From: Actinomycetota bacterium
Lineage (GTDB): Bacteria; Actinomycetota; Thermoleophilia; Gaiellales; Gaiellaceae
Assembly (NCBI GenBank): GCA_005884945.1
Contig: VAYM01000040.1
Span: 1-45,516 of the forward strand
Direction of reading: 5' to 3'
Length of the DNA: 45,516 bases
Of the stretch, positions 16,823-25,531 are shown in pieces (the first letter of the stretch is position 1; each line of letters opens with the position of its first letter). The notes beneath the pieces are model-generated. The model was given only the letters and a program-made list of their open reading frames with translations. It did not search any database and was not told where the DNA came from. The translations under genes were made by a program, and so were the position numbers.

Positions 16823-17707
16823 GTGCGCGGCTACGTGACGCTCCTGCTCGCGCTGTCCGCGATCTGGGGCTCCTCGTACATGTTCATCAAGGTCGGCGTG
16901 CGCGATCTCGCACCGGCGACGCTCGTCGACCTGCGATTGACCTTGGCCGCGACGGTGCTGCTCGCGTTCGTCGCGGTGCGCGGCCGCTTCCGTGGGCTCC
17001 GTCCCGCGGTGCGACCCGGTGCCGTCGTGGGCACCGTCGGGATGGCGGTGCCCTTCGCCCTCATCTCTTGGGGGGAGACACACATCGATTCGGGAATCGC
17101 CGGTGTGGCGAACGCGTCCGTCCCGATCTTCGTCGCGCTGCTCGCGCTGTGGTTCGCGCCGAGCGAGCGCGTGCGCGGCATGCGCCTCGCAGGGCTCGCG
17201 GTCGGCCTGAGCGGCGTGGCCGTCGTCAGCGGCGTCCATCCGAGCGGCGGCGGGTGGGCCGTCGTCGGAACGCTCGCGGTCGTGCTCGCCTCGTTGTGTT
17301 ACGCGGTCTCGGCGCTGTACGTGCAACGGCGGCTCAGCGTCGGCGGCCCTGAGCTCGCCGCGACGTCGACGCTCTGCGGCGCCGTCGTGATGCTTCCGTT
17401 CGCGCTCGCGCAGATACCGGATCACGTCGGGTGGAAGCCGCTCTCGTCGGTCGTCGTGCTCGGCGTCGTGGCGACCGGGGTCGCAACGTTGCTTGCAAAC
17501 CGTTTGATCGGGGCGCACGGGCCGGCACGGGCGATGCTCGTCAACTATTTGCTGCCGGCGTTCGCGCTGCTCTACGGCGTGTCGATCCTCGGCGAGCCGC
17601 TCACGTTCGGCGAGGTGTTGGGCTTCGCCCTGATCCTCGTCGGCGTGACACTCGCCTCCGGCGCCGTTCGGCTGCCGCGGCGCGCGCCCCTGACGCAGAC
17701 ACCGTGA
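16823..17707 (+). CDS. EamA/DMT-family transporter 2
   Basis: A 294-residue paralogue of the preceding gene, with the same beginning (LSAIWGSSYMFIKVGVRDL) and the same second-repeat signature (LGEPLTFGEVLGFALILVG). About ten hydrophobic segments are visible. GTG 16823 lies nine bases after the preceding stop. The TGA overlaps the GTG of the next gene (GTGA at 17704-17707), so the two transporters and the GNAT fusion are likely one operon. Having two related subunits side by side raises the possibility of a heteromeric transporter, but this is inference. Confidence 0.88.
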   Translation: MRGYVTLLLALSAIWGSSYMFIKVGVRDLAPATLVDLRLTLAATVLLAFVAVRGRFRGLRPAVRPGAVVGTVGMAVPFALISWGETHIDSGIAGVANASVPIFVALLALWFAPSERVRGMRLAGLAVGLSGVAVVSGVHPSGGGWAVVGTLAVVLASLCYAVSALYVQRRLSVGGPELAATSTLCGAVVMLPFALAQIPDHVGWKPLSSVVVLGVVATGVATLLANRLIGAHGPARAMLVNYLLPAFALLYGVSILGEPLTFGEVLGFALILVGVTLASGAVRLPRRAPLTQTP

Positions 17708-18549
17708 ACATCTCGATCCGCCGGGCGCGCGACGACGACGTCGACTTTCTCCTCGACCTCGTCCTCCACGGGGACGTCGAGCCCTTCCTCGGAGCGGTCT
17801 CGGCGAAGGACCGCGACGCCGTTGCGGCCGAAGTGGGCCGCTCGAGCGCGGAGGCGCACGACTTCGGCCGTTTCGTGATCGAGGTGAACGGCGTGCGCGC
17901 GGGCGCGATGGGGTTCGAGCTCGCGAACCGCCGCTCGCGGATCGCGCACCTCGAGCGGCTGGCCGTTCACCCGTCGTTCCGAGGCCGGCGCGTTGCCGAC
18001 GAGGCTGCGCGTGTCTTCCAGCTGCATCTCGCCCGCGACCTCGGCTACCACCGGCTGCAGCTCGAGATCTACGGGTTCAACGAGCGCGCGATCGCCCACG
18101 CGGAGCGGTCCGGGTTCGTCCGCGAAGGCGTCCGCCGTCGCGCGTACTGGCGCCACGGCGAGTGGGCGGACGGCGTGCTCTTCGGGCTCGTCTCCGAGGA
18201 GCTCGACCTGTCGGCGAACGTCGGCCTCTTGCACGACTACGTCCAGGCGCACAACGAGGCCGTGCGCGTGGGCAGGTGGGACCGCTTCGGCGAGTGGTTC
18301 GCCGAGGACGCGGAGCTCGCGTTCGCCGGACTGCCGGTCGAGCCCTTTCGCGGTCGGCCCGCGATCGAGGAGGCGTACCGCACGCAGCCTCCCGACGACG
18401 AGGTCATCACCTTCGAGGTGCGCGAGGCCGACGATGCGGTCCTGGCGGACTACGGCTGGGGCCGCGAACCGAGCGTGGTCGCCGGCGCCCTGCTCCTGCA
18501 GAGCTCAGACGGCCGGACGATCTCGAGGCTCGTCGTCAGCGGATCCTGA
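17704..18549 (+). CDS. GNAT acetyltransferase fused to an NTF2/SnoaL-like domain
   Basis: A 281-residue protein with two domains. Residues 1 to about 170 are a GNAT acetyltransferase: ISIRRARDDDVDFLLDLV, IAHLERLAVHPSFRGRRVADEAARVF as the acetyl-CoA binding strand and loop, and the RimJ/RimL-like end GFNERAIAHAERSGFVREGVRRRAYWRHGEWAD. From about residue 180 an NTF2-fold domain follows: LHDYVQAHNEAVRVGRWDRFGEWFAEDAELAF, GRPAIEEAYRT and GALLLQSSDGRTISRLVV. Start GTG 17704 overlaps the transporter stop. The 3' end overlaps the convergent secreted-protein gene by 14 bases. The NTF2 domain may bind the substrate or a product of the acetylated target; no direct evidence. Confidence 0.85.
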   Translation: MNISIRRARDDDVDFLLDLVLHGDVEPFLGAVSAKDRDAVAAEVGRSSAEAHDFGRFVIEVNGVRAGAMGFELANRRSRIAHLERLAVHPSFRGRRVADEAARVFQLHLARDLGYHRLQLEIYGFNERAIAHAERSGFVREGVRRRAYWRHGEWADGVLFGLVSEELDLSANVGLLHDYVQAHNEAVRVGRWDRFGEWFAEDAELAFAGLPVEPFRGRPAIEEAYRTQPPDDEVITFEVREADDAVLADYGWGREPSVVAGALLLQSSDGRTISRLVVSGS

Positions 18550-19294
18550 CGACGGCGCAGCGCTGCGCGCTGTTGCCGTGCAGGTCGGTCGCGCGCACGC
18601 AGACGGAGTAGTTGCCCGTCGGCACGCCGGCCCGCGGCACGTCGAACCAGAACACGTAGGTGTTCGCCCAGTCCACGTCGGTGAAGGTTCTCGTCGAGGA
18701 GAGGAGCGTCTTGCGGTGGTAGAGGAGTCGCGCCTTCGCCGTCACCGTCCCGCTGTCGTCCGCGAGTTGGAAGGTGACGCGCGCGCGTGAGCCGCGCCTG
18801 ACCGTCGTGCCCTTCACGGCGATCCTCGGCGGCGTCTTGTCGACGCCGGGGACGCCGTTCAGCAGACCGTTCGGGCTGTTCGCGGAAGGCTGGCCGGACT
18901 GCCACGCGACGCTCACGTGCCAGTAGAGCGTCAGGGCTCGGCTCGGGAGGCCGTTGCTTCCCGTCGCTGCATTGATCCACGACGTCCCCGCTAGCGTCGT
19001 GGTCGTGAAGCACGCGGGGGTCGTCGTCGCGCACGAGCGGCTTTCGGTGTAGTGCGGCCCCTGGAACGTCGGGTCGGCGGAGACCATGAACGTGATCGTC
19101 GTCGGCTCCGTCTGCGGCTGAGCGAAGGCGACGCTCCAGGTGAACGTCGTCGCGTGCTTCCCGTCGAGCGTTAGGGAGGTCCCGTTTGCCGGGGTGAGCA
19201 GCGTGACGGTCGGGGCGGTTCCGTCGGCCGACGCCGCCGAGGCCGTGGCGAGAGCGGCGACGAGGACGAGCGGGAATCGGCGAGCGAGCGACAA
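18536..19294 (-). CDS. Secreted protein with Ig/fibronectin-like domains
   Basis: A 252-residue exported protein. A Sec signal peptide is clear (RRFPLVLVAALATASAASADG, cleavage near residue 23). Two beta-sandwich-like parts follow: APTVTLLTPANGTSLTL with a Ser/Thr-rich region and two cysteines, and a C-terminal part beginning DKTPPRIAVKGTTVRRGSRARVTFQLADDSG and ending NYSVCVRATDLHGNSAQRCAVVRIR, which resembles Ig-like bacterial surface modules. The start is TTG 19294, fixed by a strong AAGGAGG eight bases upstream. Function unknown, probably cell-surface or secreted. Confidence 0.8.
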   Translation of the reverse strand: MSLARRFPLVLVAALATASAASADGTAPTVTLLTPANGTSLTLDGKHATTFTWSVAFAQPQTEPTTITFMVSADPTFQGPHYTESRSCATTTPACFTTTTLAGTSWINAATGSNGLPSRALTLYWHVSVAWQSGQPSANSPNGLLNGVPGVDKTPPRIAVKGTTVRRGSRARVTFQLADDSGTVTAKARLLYHRKTLLSSTRTFTDVDWANTYVFWFDVPRAGVPTGNYSVCVRATDLHGNSAQRCAVVRIR

Positions 19295-19398
19295 GGTTCT
19301 GGCCTCCTTGGGTGGCGGCGGCGGCAGCCGCCACCCTCCTTGTCGGTCGCAAGTCGTATGCGCGTCTCCCCCGACCCAGGGATTCGTAGGATGCGCGC

Positions 19399-19770
19399 AT
19401 GGAGCTCATCCACACCTGCTACCGCATCACGGACATCGACCGTTCCGTGGCCTTCTACGAGGCCCTCGGGTTCGAGGAACGTGGCCGCTTTCCGATCCGC
19501 GAGGAGGCCGTCAACGTCTTCATGGGGTTGCCCGGAGACGGGAACCGGCTCGAGCTGACCTACAACTTCGGCGTCGACTCGTACGAGATCGGCACCGGCT
19601 ACGGCCACGTCGCCGTCACCGTGGACGATCTCGACGGGACGCTCGCGCGGCTGAAATCCGAGCACGGCCTTGAACCCGAGCGTCCGCCGTACTCAGTGCG
19701 GGAAGGTGGCTCGCGCCTCTGTTTCGTGCGCGATCCGGATCAGTATCGGATCGAGCTGATCGAGCGGTAG
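19399..19770 (+). CDS. Lactoylglutathione lyase-like VOC protein
   Basis: A 123-residue single-domain VOC protein close to glyoxalase I: MELIHTCYRITDIDRSVAFYEALGFEE with a metal-type His5, NRLELTYNFG with the conserved Glu, GTGYGHVAVTVDDLDGTLARL with the second His, and CFVRDPDQYRIELIER with the closing Glu. The normal four-ligand metal set is present, and the PDG of many homologues reads PDQ. Actinobacteria lack glutathione in most cases, so the natural thiol may be another one. Start ATG 19399. Ends seven bases before the convergent lipoprotein stop. Confidence 0.82.
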   Translation: MELIHTCYRITDIDRSVAFYEALGFEERGRFPIREEAVNVFMGLPGDGNRLELTYNFGVDSYEIGTGYGHVAVTVDDLDGTLARLKSEHGLEPERPPYSVREGGSRLCFVRDPDQYRIELIER

Positions 19771-19777
19771 TGCCCTA

Positions 19778-20335
19778 CTAGCCGATCGTCACGACGACGC
19801 GGGACCGCGACGCCGTCACGTCGAACGGTCGGTGACCGTCGACGCCGACCACCCACGTGAGCACGGCTTCGAAGTCGCCGCTCTTGACGAGCTCGCGTAC
19901 GGCATGCGCGTTTTCGGGCGCCGCGACTCGCCTCGGGCCGGTGTATGTGCGCACCAACTCTGCTCCGGACAGGTCTGCCGTCGCAGCGGGCTCGAAGCGG
20001 ACGACCAGGTAGGCGGATCCCTTCACTGCCACCGGAGCTCCAGACCCGTCTTCGACGAGCGCCTTGTCGGCCGGGAGATAAGAGACGCGGTATCCCGGTG
20101 TGCCGGTCCCGTCCGGCGTCGGCTTGAACGCGAACTCGACCCGGTCGACGCACGAGCCGGGCGTGATCGCGACGTTCGTGAGGAGCGTCGTCGCCGTCGG
20201 GTGCGTCGTGTTCGTTGCGGAGCCGAGGTTTTGGGGTGGTTCGCACGTCGCCGAGGACGACTTTCCGCTTCCCCCGCAGGCTGTGAGGAAGACGACCGCC
20301 CCGCAGATCGAAGCCGTGGCGACGTGCACGTTCAT
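19778..20335 (-). CDS. AMIN-like domain lipoprotein
   Basis: A 185-residue lipoprotein: hydrophobic N-terminus and lipobox LTACGGSGKSS (Cys near residue 20). The mature part follows the actinobacterial AMIN-like pattern: CVDRVEFAFKPTPDGTGTPGYRVSYL, VEDGSGAPVAVKGSAYLVVRFEPA, VRELVKSGDFEAVLTWVVGVDGHRPFDVTASRSRVVVTI. AMIN-like domains are thought to sit in the cell envelope and contact peptidoglycan, but the function here is unknown. Start ATG 20335. No neighbour makes a role obvious. Confidence 0.75.
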   Translation of the reverse strand: MNVHVATASICGAVVFLTACGGSGKSSSATCEPPQNLGSATNTTHPTATTLLTNVAITPGSCVDRVEFAFKPTPDGTGTPGYRVSYLPADKALVEDGSGAPVAVKGSAYLVVRFEPAATADLSGAELVRTYTGPRRVAAPENAHAVRELVKSGDFEAVLTWVVGVDGHRPFDVTASRSRVVVTIG

Positions 20336-20444
20336 GCCTTTGAGCGTACAGCGCCGACGTAACCGTTCCGTCTCGATTCATCGGCACACATTCGCGACGG
20401 ACCGGTCACACATGCGTTACACCTTGGCCGTTACGTTGTCTCTC

Positions 20445-20726
20445 GTGGCGACTAAGGCGACAACGAAGACTGCGACACCGTGGGGATCGGCGCACAAGGT
20501 CGAGGAGCTGACGCTTCCGCAGCGTGTCGGCGAGAAGCGCTTCGCGTCGATCGTCGAGCTGCTCGAGACCGAGCGCGGCGAGCGGCTCGTGCGCTTCGCG
20601 TACTCGACCGGCGGCAGTATCCGACGTGGTCCGGTGACTCTTCGCGCACGCGACCTCGAGCGGCTGCGGGCGGCCCTGGCCGACCGCCCCGGATTGTCGG
20701 CCGCGATCTTCGGGGGTGACGCCTAG
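20445..20726 (+). CDS. Small conserved-looking hypothetical protein
   Basis: A protein of about 93 residues, not recognised. It has a charged, soluble character: VEELTLPQRVGEKRFASIVELLETERGERLVRFAYSTGG, then RGPVTLRARDLERLRAALADRPGLSAAIFGG. The alternation fits a short beta sheet followed by a helix. GTG 20445 is preferred; ATG 20412 is in frame but adds a hydrophobic stretch without a Shine-Dalgarno. Its stop TAG is interlocked with the purQ stop at CTAG 20723-20726. Confidence 0.6.
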   Translation: MATKATTKTATPWGSAHKVEELTLPQRVGEKRFASIVELLETERGERLVRFAYSTGGSIRRGPVTLRARDLERLRAALADRPGLSAAIFGGDA

Positions 20727-21418
20727 ACGCTCGCCAGAGCCTGCTCGCGTGCGGCGTCGACGAGAGACGCGAGGACGAGCGCACCGTCTGCCGAGCCGAG
20801 CAGCGGATCGACGGCGTGCTCAGGGTGCGGCATGAGGCCCATCACGTTCCCGCGCTCGTTGACGACGCCCGCAACGTCATGAACAGAGCCGTTCACGGCC
20901 TCGTCGTAGCGGAGGACGATCTGACTTCGCGCCTCGAGCTCGTCGTACAGATCTTGGTCGGCGAACCAGCAGCCCTCGCCGTGCTTCACCGGGATGACGA
21001 GCTGCTGGTTCTCGGCGCATCGTGCGGTGAACGCGGTGTCCGTGCGCTCGACGCGGAGGCGAACGTCGCGACAGACGAACGTCAGCGATTCGTTCGGTCG
21101 AAAGACGCCCGGGAGGAGTCCTGCCTCGCAGAGGATCTGGAAGCCGTTGCAGATCCCGAGCACGAGCCCGCCGGCGTCCGCGAATGCTGCGACGGCCGCC
21201 ATCGCCGGCGAGAAACGCGCGATCGCGCCACAGCGGAGGTAGTCGCCGTACGAGAACCCACCGGGAAGAACGACGGCGCTGAGCTCGGGAAGCTCCGTGG
21301 TCGCATGCCAGACGGGAATCGCCTCGGCGTCGAGTGCCGCAAGCGCCCAGAGCGCGTCGCGATCGTCGTTCGACCCGGGAAACTGGACGACGCCGATTCG
21401 CGGGCGGGGCAACGTCAC
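20723..21418 (-). CDS. purQ: FGAM synthase subunit I (glutamine amidotransferase)
   Basis: A 231-residue class-I glutaminase that feeds ammonia to PurL. It shows RIGVVQFPGSNDDRDALWAL, VVLPGGFSYGDYLRCG, the nucleophile elbow LGICNGFQIL with the catalytic Cys, and GLMPHPEHAVDPLLGSADG with the catalytic His and Glu. GTG 21418 overlaps the purS stop (GTGA). Last gene of the purD-purE-purB-purC-purS-purQ block. Confidence 0.94.
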   Translation of the reverse strand: MTLPRPRIGVVQFPGSNDDRDALWALAALDAEAIPVWHATTELPELSAVVLPGGFSYGDYLRCGAIARFSPAMAAVAAFADAGGLVLGICNGFQILCEAGLLPGVFRPNESLTFVCRDVRLRVERTDTAFTARCAENQQLVIPVKHGEGCWFADQDLYDELEARSQIVLRYDEAVNGSVHDVAGVVNERGNVMGLMPHPEHAVDPLLGSADGALVLASLVDAAREQALASV

Positions 21419-21663
21419 GTGCCGTTCTCGCGCAAGACGATCTCGTACGACTCGATCAACGGGTTCGCGAGGAGCTGCTCGCACATTCGCTCGAGCGTAG
21501 CGCGGGCGCCTGCACGGTCGGAGTCGTCGATCTCGACGTCGATCACGCGACCGATGCGAGCGTCCGTGATTGCGAAGCCGAGCTGCCGTAGGGAGTCCGT
21601 GACCGCTTGTCCCTGCGGGTCGAGGATGCCTTCCTTTGGACGAACGAGAACGGTCGCCTTCAC
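21415..21663 (-). CDS. purS: FGAM synthase subunit PurS
   Basis: An 82-residue PurS, the small structural subunit that links PurL and PurQ. The family pattern is clear: KATVLVRPKEGILDPQGQAVTDSLRQLGF, ARIGRVIDVEID and ERMCEQLLANPLIESYEIVL. GTG 21663 overlaps the purC TGA by four bases and the stop overlaps purQ in the same way, so purC-purS-purQ are coupled. Confidence 0.92.
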   Translation of the reverse strand: MKATVLVRPKEGILDPQGQAVTDSLRQLGFAITDARIGRVIDVEIDDSDRAGARATLERMCEQLLANPLIESYEIVLRENGT

Positions 21664-22523
21664 CCGAGCACCACCTCGGGGCGGTAGAGGTACTCGTCGA
21701 ACGGGATCCCCGTCAGGCGCTCGAACGCCTCGACGTAGCGCGCCCGCGTGCCGGCGACGATGTCGTCCGGCAGGTTGGGACCTGGGGCGGTCTTTTCCCA
21801 CCCGAGGGACTCGCAGTAGTCACGCGCGAACTGCTTGTCGAACGACGGCTGCGGCCCGCCCGGTTCGTACACGTCCAGCGGCCAGAAACGGGAGGAATCC
21901 GGTGTCAACGCCTCGTCTGCCAGCACAGCGTTGCCATCGTCGTCGAGGCCGAACTCGAATTTCGTGTCCGCGATGACGATCCCGCGCTCGCGTGCGTACT
22001 CGGACGCGAAGCGGTACAGCTCGAGTGAGTATCGCTCGACGGTGTCGAAATGGCCCGCGTCGACAAGCTCGAGCGCCCGTGCTCGGTCGATGTTCTCGTC
22101 GTGGCCGGTGATCGCCTTCGTCGACGGCGTGAACAACGGCTCCGGAAGTCGCTCGGATTCCCGCATGCCTTGCCGGAGCTGGTGCCCACAGACCGCACCG
22201 GTCGCGCGGTAGTCCTTCCAGCCCGAGCCGGACAGGTAGCCGCGAACGACGCACTCGATCGGGAGCATCTCGAGTCGGCGACACTCGGTCGACCGGCCGT
22301 CTTCGCGGAGCGCAGCGAGGTGATTCGGACAGATGTGCGACGTCCGGGCGAACCACCACGCCGAGAGGCCTGTCAAGACGCGGCCCTTGTCGGGTATCTC
22401 GGTCGGAAGGACGACGTCGAACGTCGAGATCCGGTCGCTGGCCACGAGGAGCAGACGCTCGTCGTCGAGCGCGAAGAGCTCGCGGACCTTTCCGCTCGCG
22501 ACGTGAACCACGGCCTCAGGCAT
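21660..22523 (-). CDS. purC: SAICAR synthetase
   Basis: A 287-residue enzyme that joins aspartate to CAIR with ATP. Motifs: VASGKVRELFALDDERLLLVASDRIS, RLEMLPIECVVRGYLSGSGWKDY, EPLFTPSTKA, ERGIVIADTKFEFGLD, LADEALTPDSSRFWP and PSFDKQFARDY. Length is intermediate between the short bacterial and long yeast-type enzymes, and the sequence follows the yeast-like type. ATG 22523 overlaps the purB 3' end by eight bases. Confidence 0.95.
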   Translation of the reverse strand: MPEAVVHVASGKVRELFALDDERLLLVASDRISTFDVVLPTEIPDKGRVLTGLSAWWFARTSHICPNHLAALREDGRSTECRRLEMLPIECVVRGYLSGSGWKDYRATGAVCGHQLRQGMRESERLPEPLFTPSTKAITGHDENIDRARALELVDAGHFDTVERYSLELYRFASEYARERGIVIADTKFEFGLDDDGNAVLADEALTPDSSRFWPLDVYEPGGPQPSFDKQFARDYCESLGWEKTAPGPNLPDDIVAGTRARYVEAFERLTGIPFDEYLYRPEVVLG

Positions 22524-23832
22524 GAACAGCTTCCTCCTTTACGGTCAGAGCGCGGACACGCTCGAAGACGGTGTCGACGTGTCGAACGGTTGCTTCGAGA
22601 TCGAAGACGGAGTCCAGCTCGATGCGCGTAGCGATTTCTGGATCGGCTTCGGCGAGCCGGCGAAAATCGGTGTCCTCTTCCCAGGCCTGCATCGCATGCC
22701 GCTGGACGAGCCGGTACGCGTCGTCGCGCGGGACGCCTGACTCGACGAGCGCAAGCAGCAGCCGATGGCTGAACACGAGCCCGTGGCTCGCCTCGAGATT
22801 TCGCCGCATGCGCTCCGGGTCGACGACCAGGCCCTCGACGAGCCACGCGAAGCGGTCGAGCATGTAGTCGAGCGCGAGAAACGCATCGGGAATCACAACC
22901 CGCTCGGCCGACGAGTTCGAGATGTCGCGCTCGTGCCAGAGCGGCACGTTCTCGAAGCCGACGAGCGCGGCGGCGCGCAGGACGCGAGCGAGCCCACAGA
23001 TCCGCTCGGCGACCTTCGGATTCCGCTTGTGCGGCATCGCAGACGAGCCCTTCATCCCCTTGCCGAACGGCTCCTCGACTTCCCGCACCTCGGTCCGCGC
23101 GAGGTGACGAACCTCGGTGGCGAACCGCTCGAGCGAGGTCGCACACAGTGCGAGCGCACAGAGGAGCTCGGCGTGACGATCGCGCGCGATCACCTGCGTC
23201 GAAAGCGGATCCGGCTCGAGCCCGAGCCGCTCGCAGGCGATCCGCTCCACCTCCGGCTCGACCTGCGCGTACGTGCCGACCGTTCCGGACAGCTGGCCGA
23301 CACGGTTCGTCTCGAGGGCCGCCATCACTCGCGTCCGCGAGCGGTCGAGCTCGAATGCCCAGCCGGCAAGCTTCCAGCCGAACGTCGTCGGCTCCGCGTG
23401 GACTCCGTGCGACCGCCCGATGCAGACGGTATGGCGATGTTCCTCCGCGCGCGCGACGACCGCGGCGAGCGCGCGCTCGATCCCGTCGACGATCAATCGC
23501 CCGGCCGCCTGGATCTGCAGGGACAGCGCCGTGTCGACGACATCCGAGGACGTCAGCCCGAAATGGACCCAGCGCCCTTCAGCGCCCAACTGCTCCGTGA
23601 CGGCGTCGACGAAGGCGGCCGTGTCGTGATCGGTAAGGCGCTCGATCTCGGCCACGCGCTCGGGGGTTGGAACCTCGACGCCCGCACGAACCGCCGCCGC
23701 CGAGTCGGCCGGAATCGCGCCCACCTCGGCCCACGCGTCCAGCGCCGCGAGCTCCACGTCCAGCCAGCGCGCGAGCCTGCTCTCGTCCGACCAGATCCTG
23801 GCCATGGCCGGGCGGGAGTAGCGCTGGATCAC
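22516..23832 (-). CDS. purB: Adenylosuccinate lyase
   Basis: A 438-residue fumarase/aspartase superfamily lyase, acting twice: on SAICAR and on adenylosuccinate. Motifs: VHFGLTSSDVVDTALSLQ with TSSD, CIGRSHGVHAEPTTFGWKLAGW with the catalytic His, and the signature GSSAMPHKRNPKVAERI with the catalytic serine loop. The length is typical. GTG 23832 starts MIQRYSRPAMARIWSDESRL. 21 bases separate it from purE upstream. Confidence 0.95.
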   Translation of the reverse strand: MIQRYSRPAMARIWSDESRLARWLDVELAALDAWAEVGAIPADSAAAVRAGVEVPTPERVAEIERLTDHDTAAFVDAVTEQLGAEGRWVHFGLTSSDVVDTALSLQIQAAGRLIVDGIERALAAVVARAEEHRHTVCIGRSHGVHAEPTTFGWKLAGWAFELDRSRTRVMAALETNRVGQLSGTVGTYAQVEPEVERIACERLGLEPDPLSTQVIARDRHAELLCALALCATSLERFATEVRHLARTEVREVEEPFGKGMKGSSAMPHKRNPKVAERICGLARVLRAAALVGFENVPLWHERDISNSSAERVVIPDAFLALDYMLDRFAWLVEGLVVDPERMRRNLEASHGLVFSHRLLLALVESGVPRDDAYRLVQRHAMQAWEEDTDFRRLAEADPEIATRIELDSVFDLEATVRHVDTVFERVRALTVKEEAVHA

Positions 23833-23853
23833 TGCCGCGATTCTAGAGAGGGA

Positions 23854-24276
23854 TCAGGCGGTCAGCCCGACGATCCGAGCTGCGAGCACCGCGGCGTTCT
23901 TCGCGTTGTCCACGCCGACGCACGCGACCGGCACGCCGGGCGGCATCTGCACGATCGAGAGCAACGCGTCGAGTCCGTCGAGCACGCTCTTCGACGACCG
24001 CAGCGGGACACCGATCACCGGCAGGTCGGTGTGGGCAGCGACCACACCGGGCAGGGCGGCTGCGAGCCCGGCTCCGGCGATGAGGACTCGCAGGCCGCGG
24101 TCGCGCGCACTCCGTGCGTATTCGGCGACGGCGTCGGGCTCCCGGTGCGCCGAACGTACCTCGAACTCGTGAGCGATTCCCCGCGTTGACAACTCATCCA
24201 GCGCGGGTTGCATGCGCTCGCGGTCCGACTCCGATCCGACGAGGATGCCGACGACCGGCGCTTCAGCGGGCGGCAC
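23854..24276 (-). CDS. purE: N5-CAIR mutase / AIR carboxylase catalytic subunit, divergent
   Basis: A 140-residue PurE. It shows VVGILVGSESDRERMQPALDEL with the phosphate-binding GSxSD, the SAHREP loop with the catalytic-type His, VIGVPLRSS, and MPPGVPVACVGVDNAKNAAVLAARI. Two departures from the usual class-I pattern: SAHRTP reads SAHREP, and the loop usually GAGGAAHLPGM reads GAGLAAALPGV, so a normally conserved His is Ala. No purK lies in the window. The enzyme may use CO2 directly, or purK may be elsewhere. GTG 24276 overlaps the purD 3' end by 14 bases. Confidence 0.88.
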   Translation of the reverse strand: MPPAEAPVVGILVGSESDRERMQPALDELSTRGIAHEFEVRSAHREPDAVAEYARSARDRGLRVLIAGAGLAAALPGVVAAHTDLPVIGVPLRSSKSVLDGLDALLSIVQMPPGVPVACVGVDNAKNAAVLAARIVGLTA

Positions 24277-25474
24277 GCAAGCCCCGGTCGGCCGCGATGT
24301 CGCGGCGGTACCGCATCCCGTCGAACGAGATCGCCTCGCAAGCGCGATACGCACGCCGGCGCGCATCCGCGACGCTCTCGCCGAAAGCGGTCACGTTGAG
24401 GATGCGTCCGCCGTTCGTCACGAGACGGTCTTCTTGCAGCGCGGTGCCGGCGTGGAAGACGAGCGCGCCGGCGGCCTCTGCGTCGGCGATCCCCTCGATC
24501 GGCGTGCCGACATCGTTCGCCGCCGGATAGCCGCCGGCAGTGAGCGCGACGGTCACTGCCGCTTCGTCCGAGACCGGAACCTCGGTGGTCGTCAAATTGC
24601 CCACGGCCGCCGCGACGAGCAGTCCGAGCAGGTCGCCGTCGATGCGCGGCACGATCACCTGCGTTTCCGGATCGCCGAAGCGGCAGTTGAACTCGAGCAC
24701 CTTCGGGCCGTCGTCCGTGAGCATCAGACCGGCGTACAGCGTGCCGATGAACGGCATGCCGCGCCCCGCGAGCTCGTGGAGGACAGGCCTGTGCACCAGG
24801 TCGAGCAGCTCCTCAGCATCGATGGGAAACGGCGAGTACGCGCCCATCCCGCCCGTGTTCGGGCCCGTGTCGCCGTCCCCGACGCGCTTGAAGTCCTGCG
24901 CGGCCGGGAGTGCGACCGCATGCCGCCCGTCGCAGATGGCGTGGATCGAGGCCTCTTCGCCTTCGAGCAGCTCCTCGATCACGAGGGGGCCGCCGAAGGC
25001 ACTCGCGGCCCGGAGACCGGCGTCGAGCTCGGCCTGCGTCCGGCAGACGAAGACCCCTTTGCCCGCGGCCAAGCCGTCTGCCTTGACGACGCACGGCGGA
25101 CGGGCAACCGAGAACGTCTCGGCCGTCGGCACCCCGGCGGCGCGCAACACCTCCTTCGCGAATCGCTTCGAGCCTTCGATCCGTGCGGCGGCGACGCTCG
25201 GCCCGAAGACGGCGATCCCGGCGTGACGAAGGTCGTCGGCGACGCCGGCGACCAGCGGCGCCTCGGGCCCGACGACGACGAGGTCGATGTCGAGCGCGCG
25301 CGCCAGCGTGAGGAGTCCTTCGCCGTCTTCCGCGCGAACGGGATGACAGGAGCCGAGCGTCGCGATGCCCGGATTCCCGGGCGCTGCGTGAAGCTCGGTG
25401 AGGTCGCCCGCCCGACTGAGCTTCCACGCGAGCGCGTGCTCGCGCCCACCGGAGCCGACGAGCAAGACCTTCAC
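24263..25474 (-). CDS. purD: Phosphoribosylamine-glycine ligase
   Basis: A 403-residue ATP-grasp enzyme that forms GAR. N-terminal VKVLLVGSGGREHALAWKL and APGNPGIATLG, VVGPEAPLVAGVADDL, central CVVKADGLAAGKGVFVC and EELLEGEEASIHAICDG, then the family signature GPNTGGMGAYSP and RFGDPETQVI. GTG 25474 directly precedes KVLLVGSGG; GTG 25483 would add three residues. First gene of the minus-strand block, with 57 bases to the divergent small gene. Confidence 0.94.
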   Translation of the reverse strand: MKVLLVGSGGREHALAWKLSRAGDLTELHAAPGNPGIATLGSCHPVRAEDGEGLLTLARALDIDLVVVGPEAPLVAGVADDLRHAGIAVFGPSVAAARIEGSKRFAKEVLRAAGVPTAETFSVARPPCVVKADGLAAGKGVFVCRTQAELDAGLRAASAFGGPLVIEELLEGEEASIHAICDGRHAVALPAAQDFKRVGDGDTGPNTGGMGAYSPFPIDAEELLDLVHRPVLHELAGRGMPFIGTLYAGLMLTDDGPKVLEFNCRFGDPETQVIVPRIDGDLLGLLVAAAVGNLTTTEVPVSDEAAVTVALTAGGYPAANDVGTPIEGIADAEAAGALVFHAGTALQEDRLVTNGGRILNVTAFGESVADARRRAYRACEAISFDGMRYRRDIAADRGLRAAR

Positions 25475-25531
25475 CGGCGGCACTCTAGCCCGCGGGATCG
25501 GCTGGTTTGAAAGGCGGGAAGGGCGTACAGG

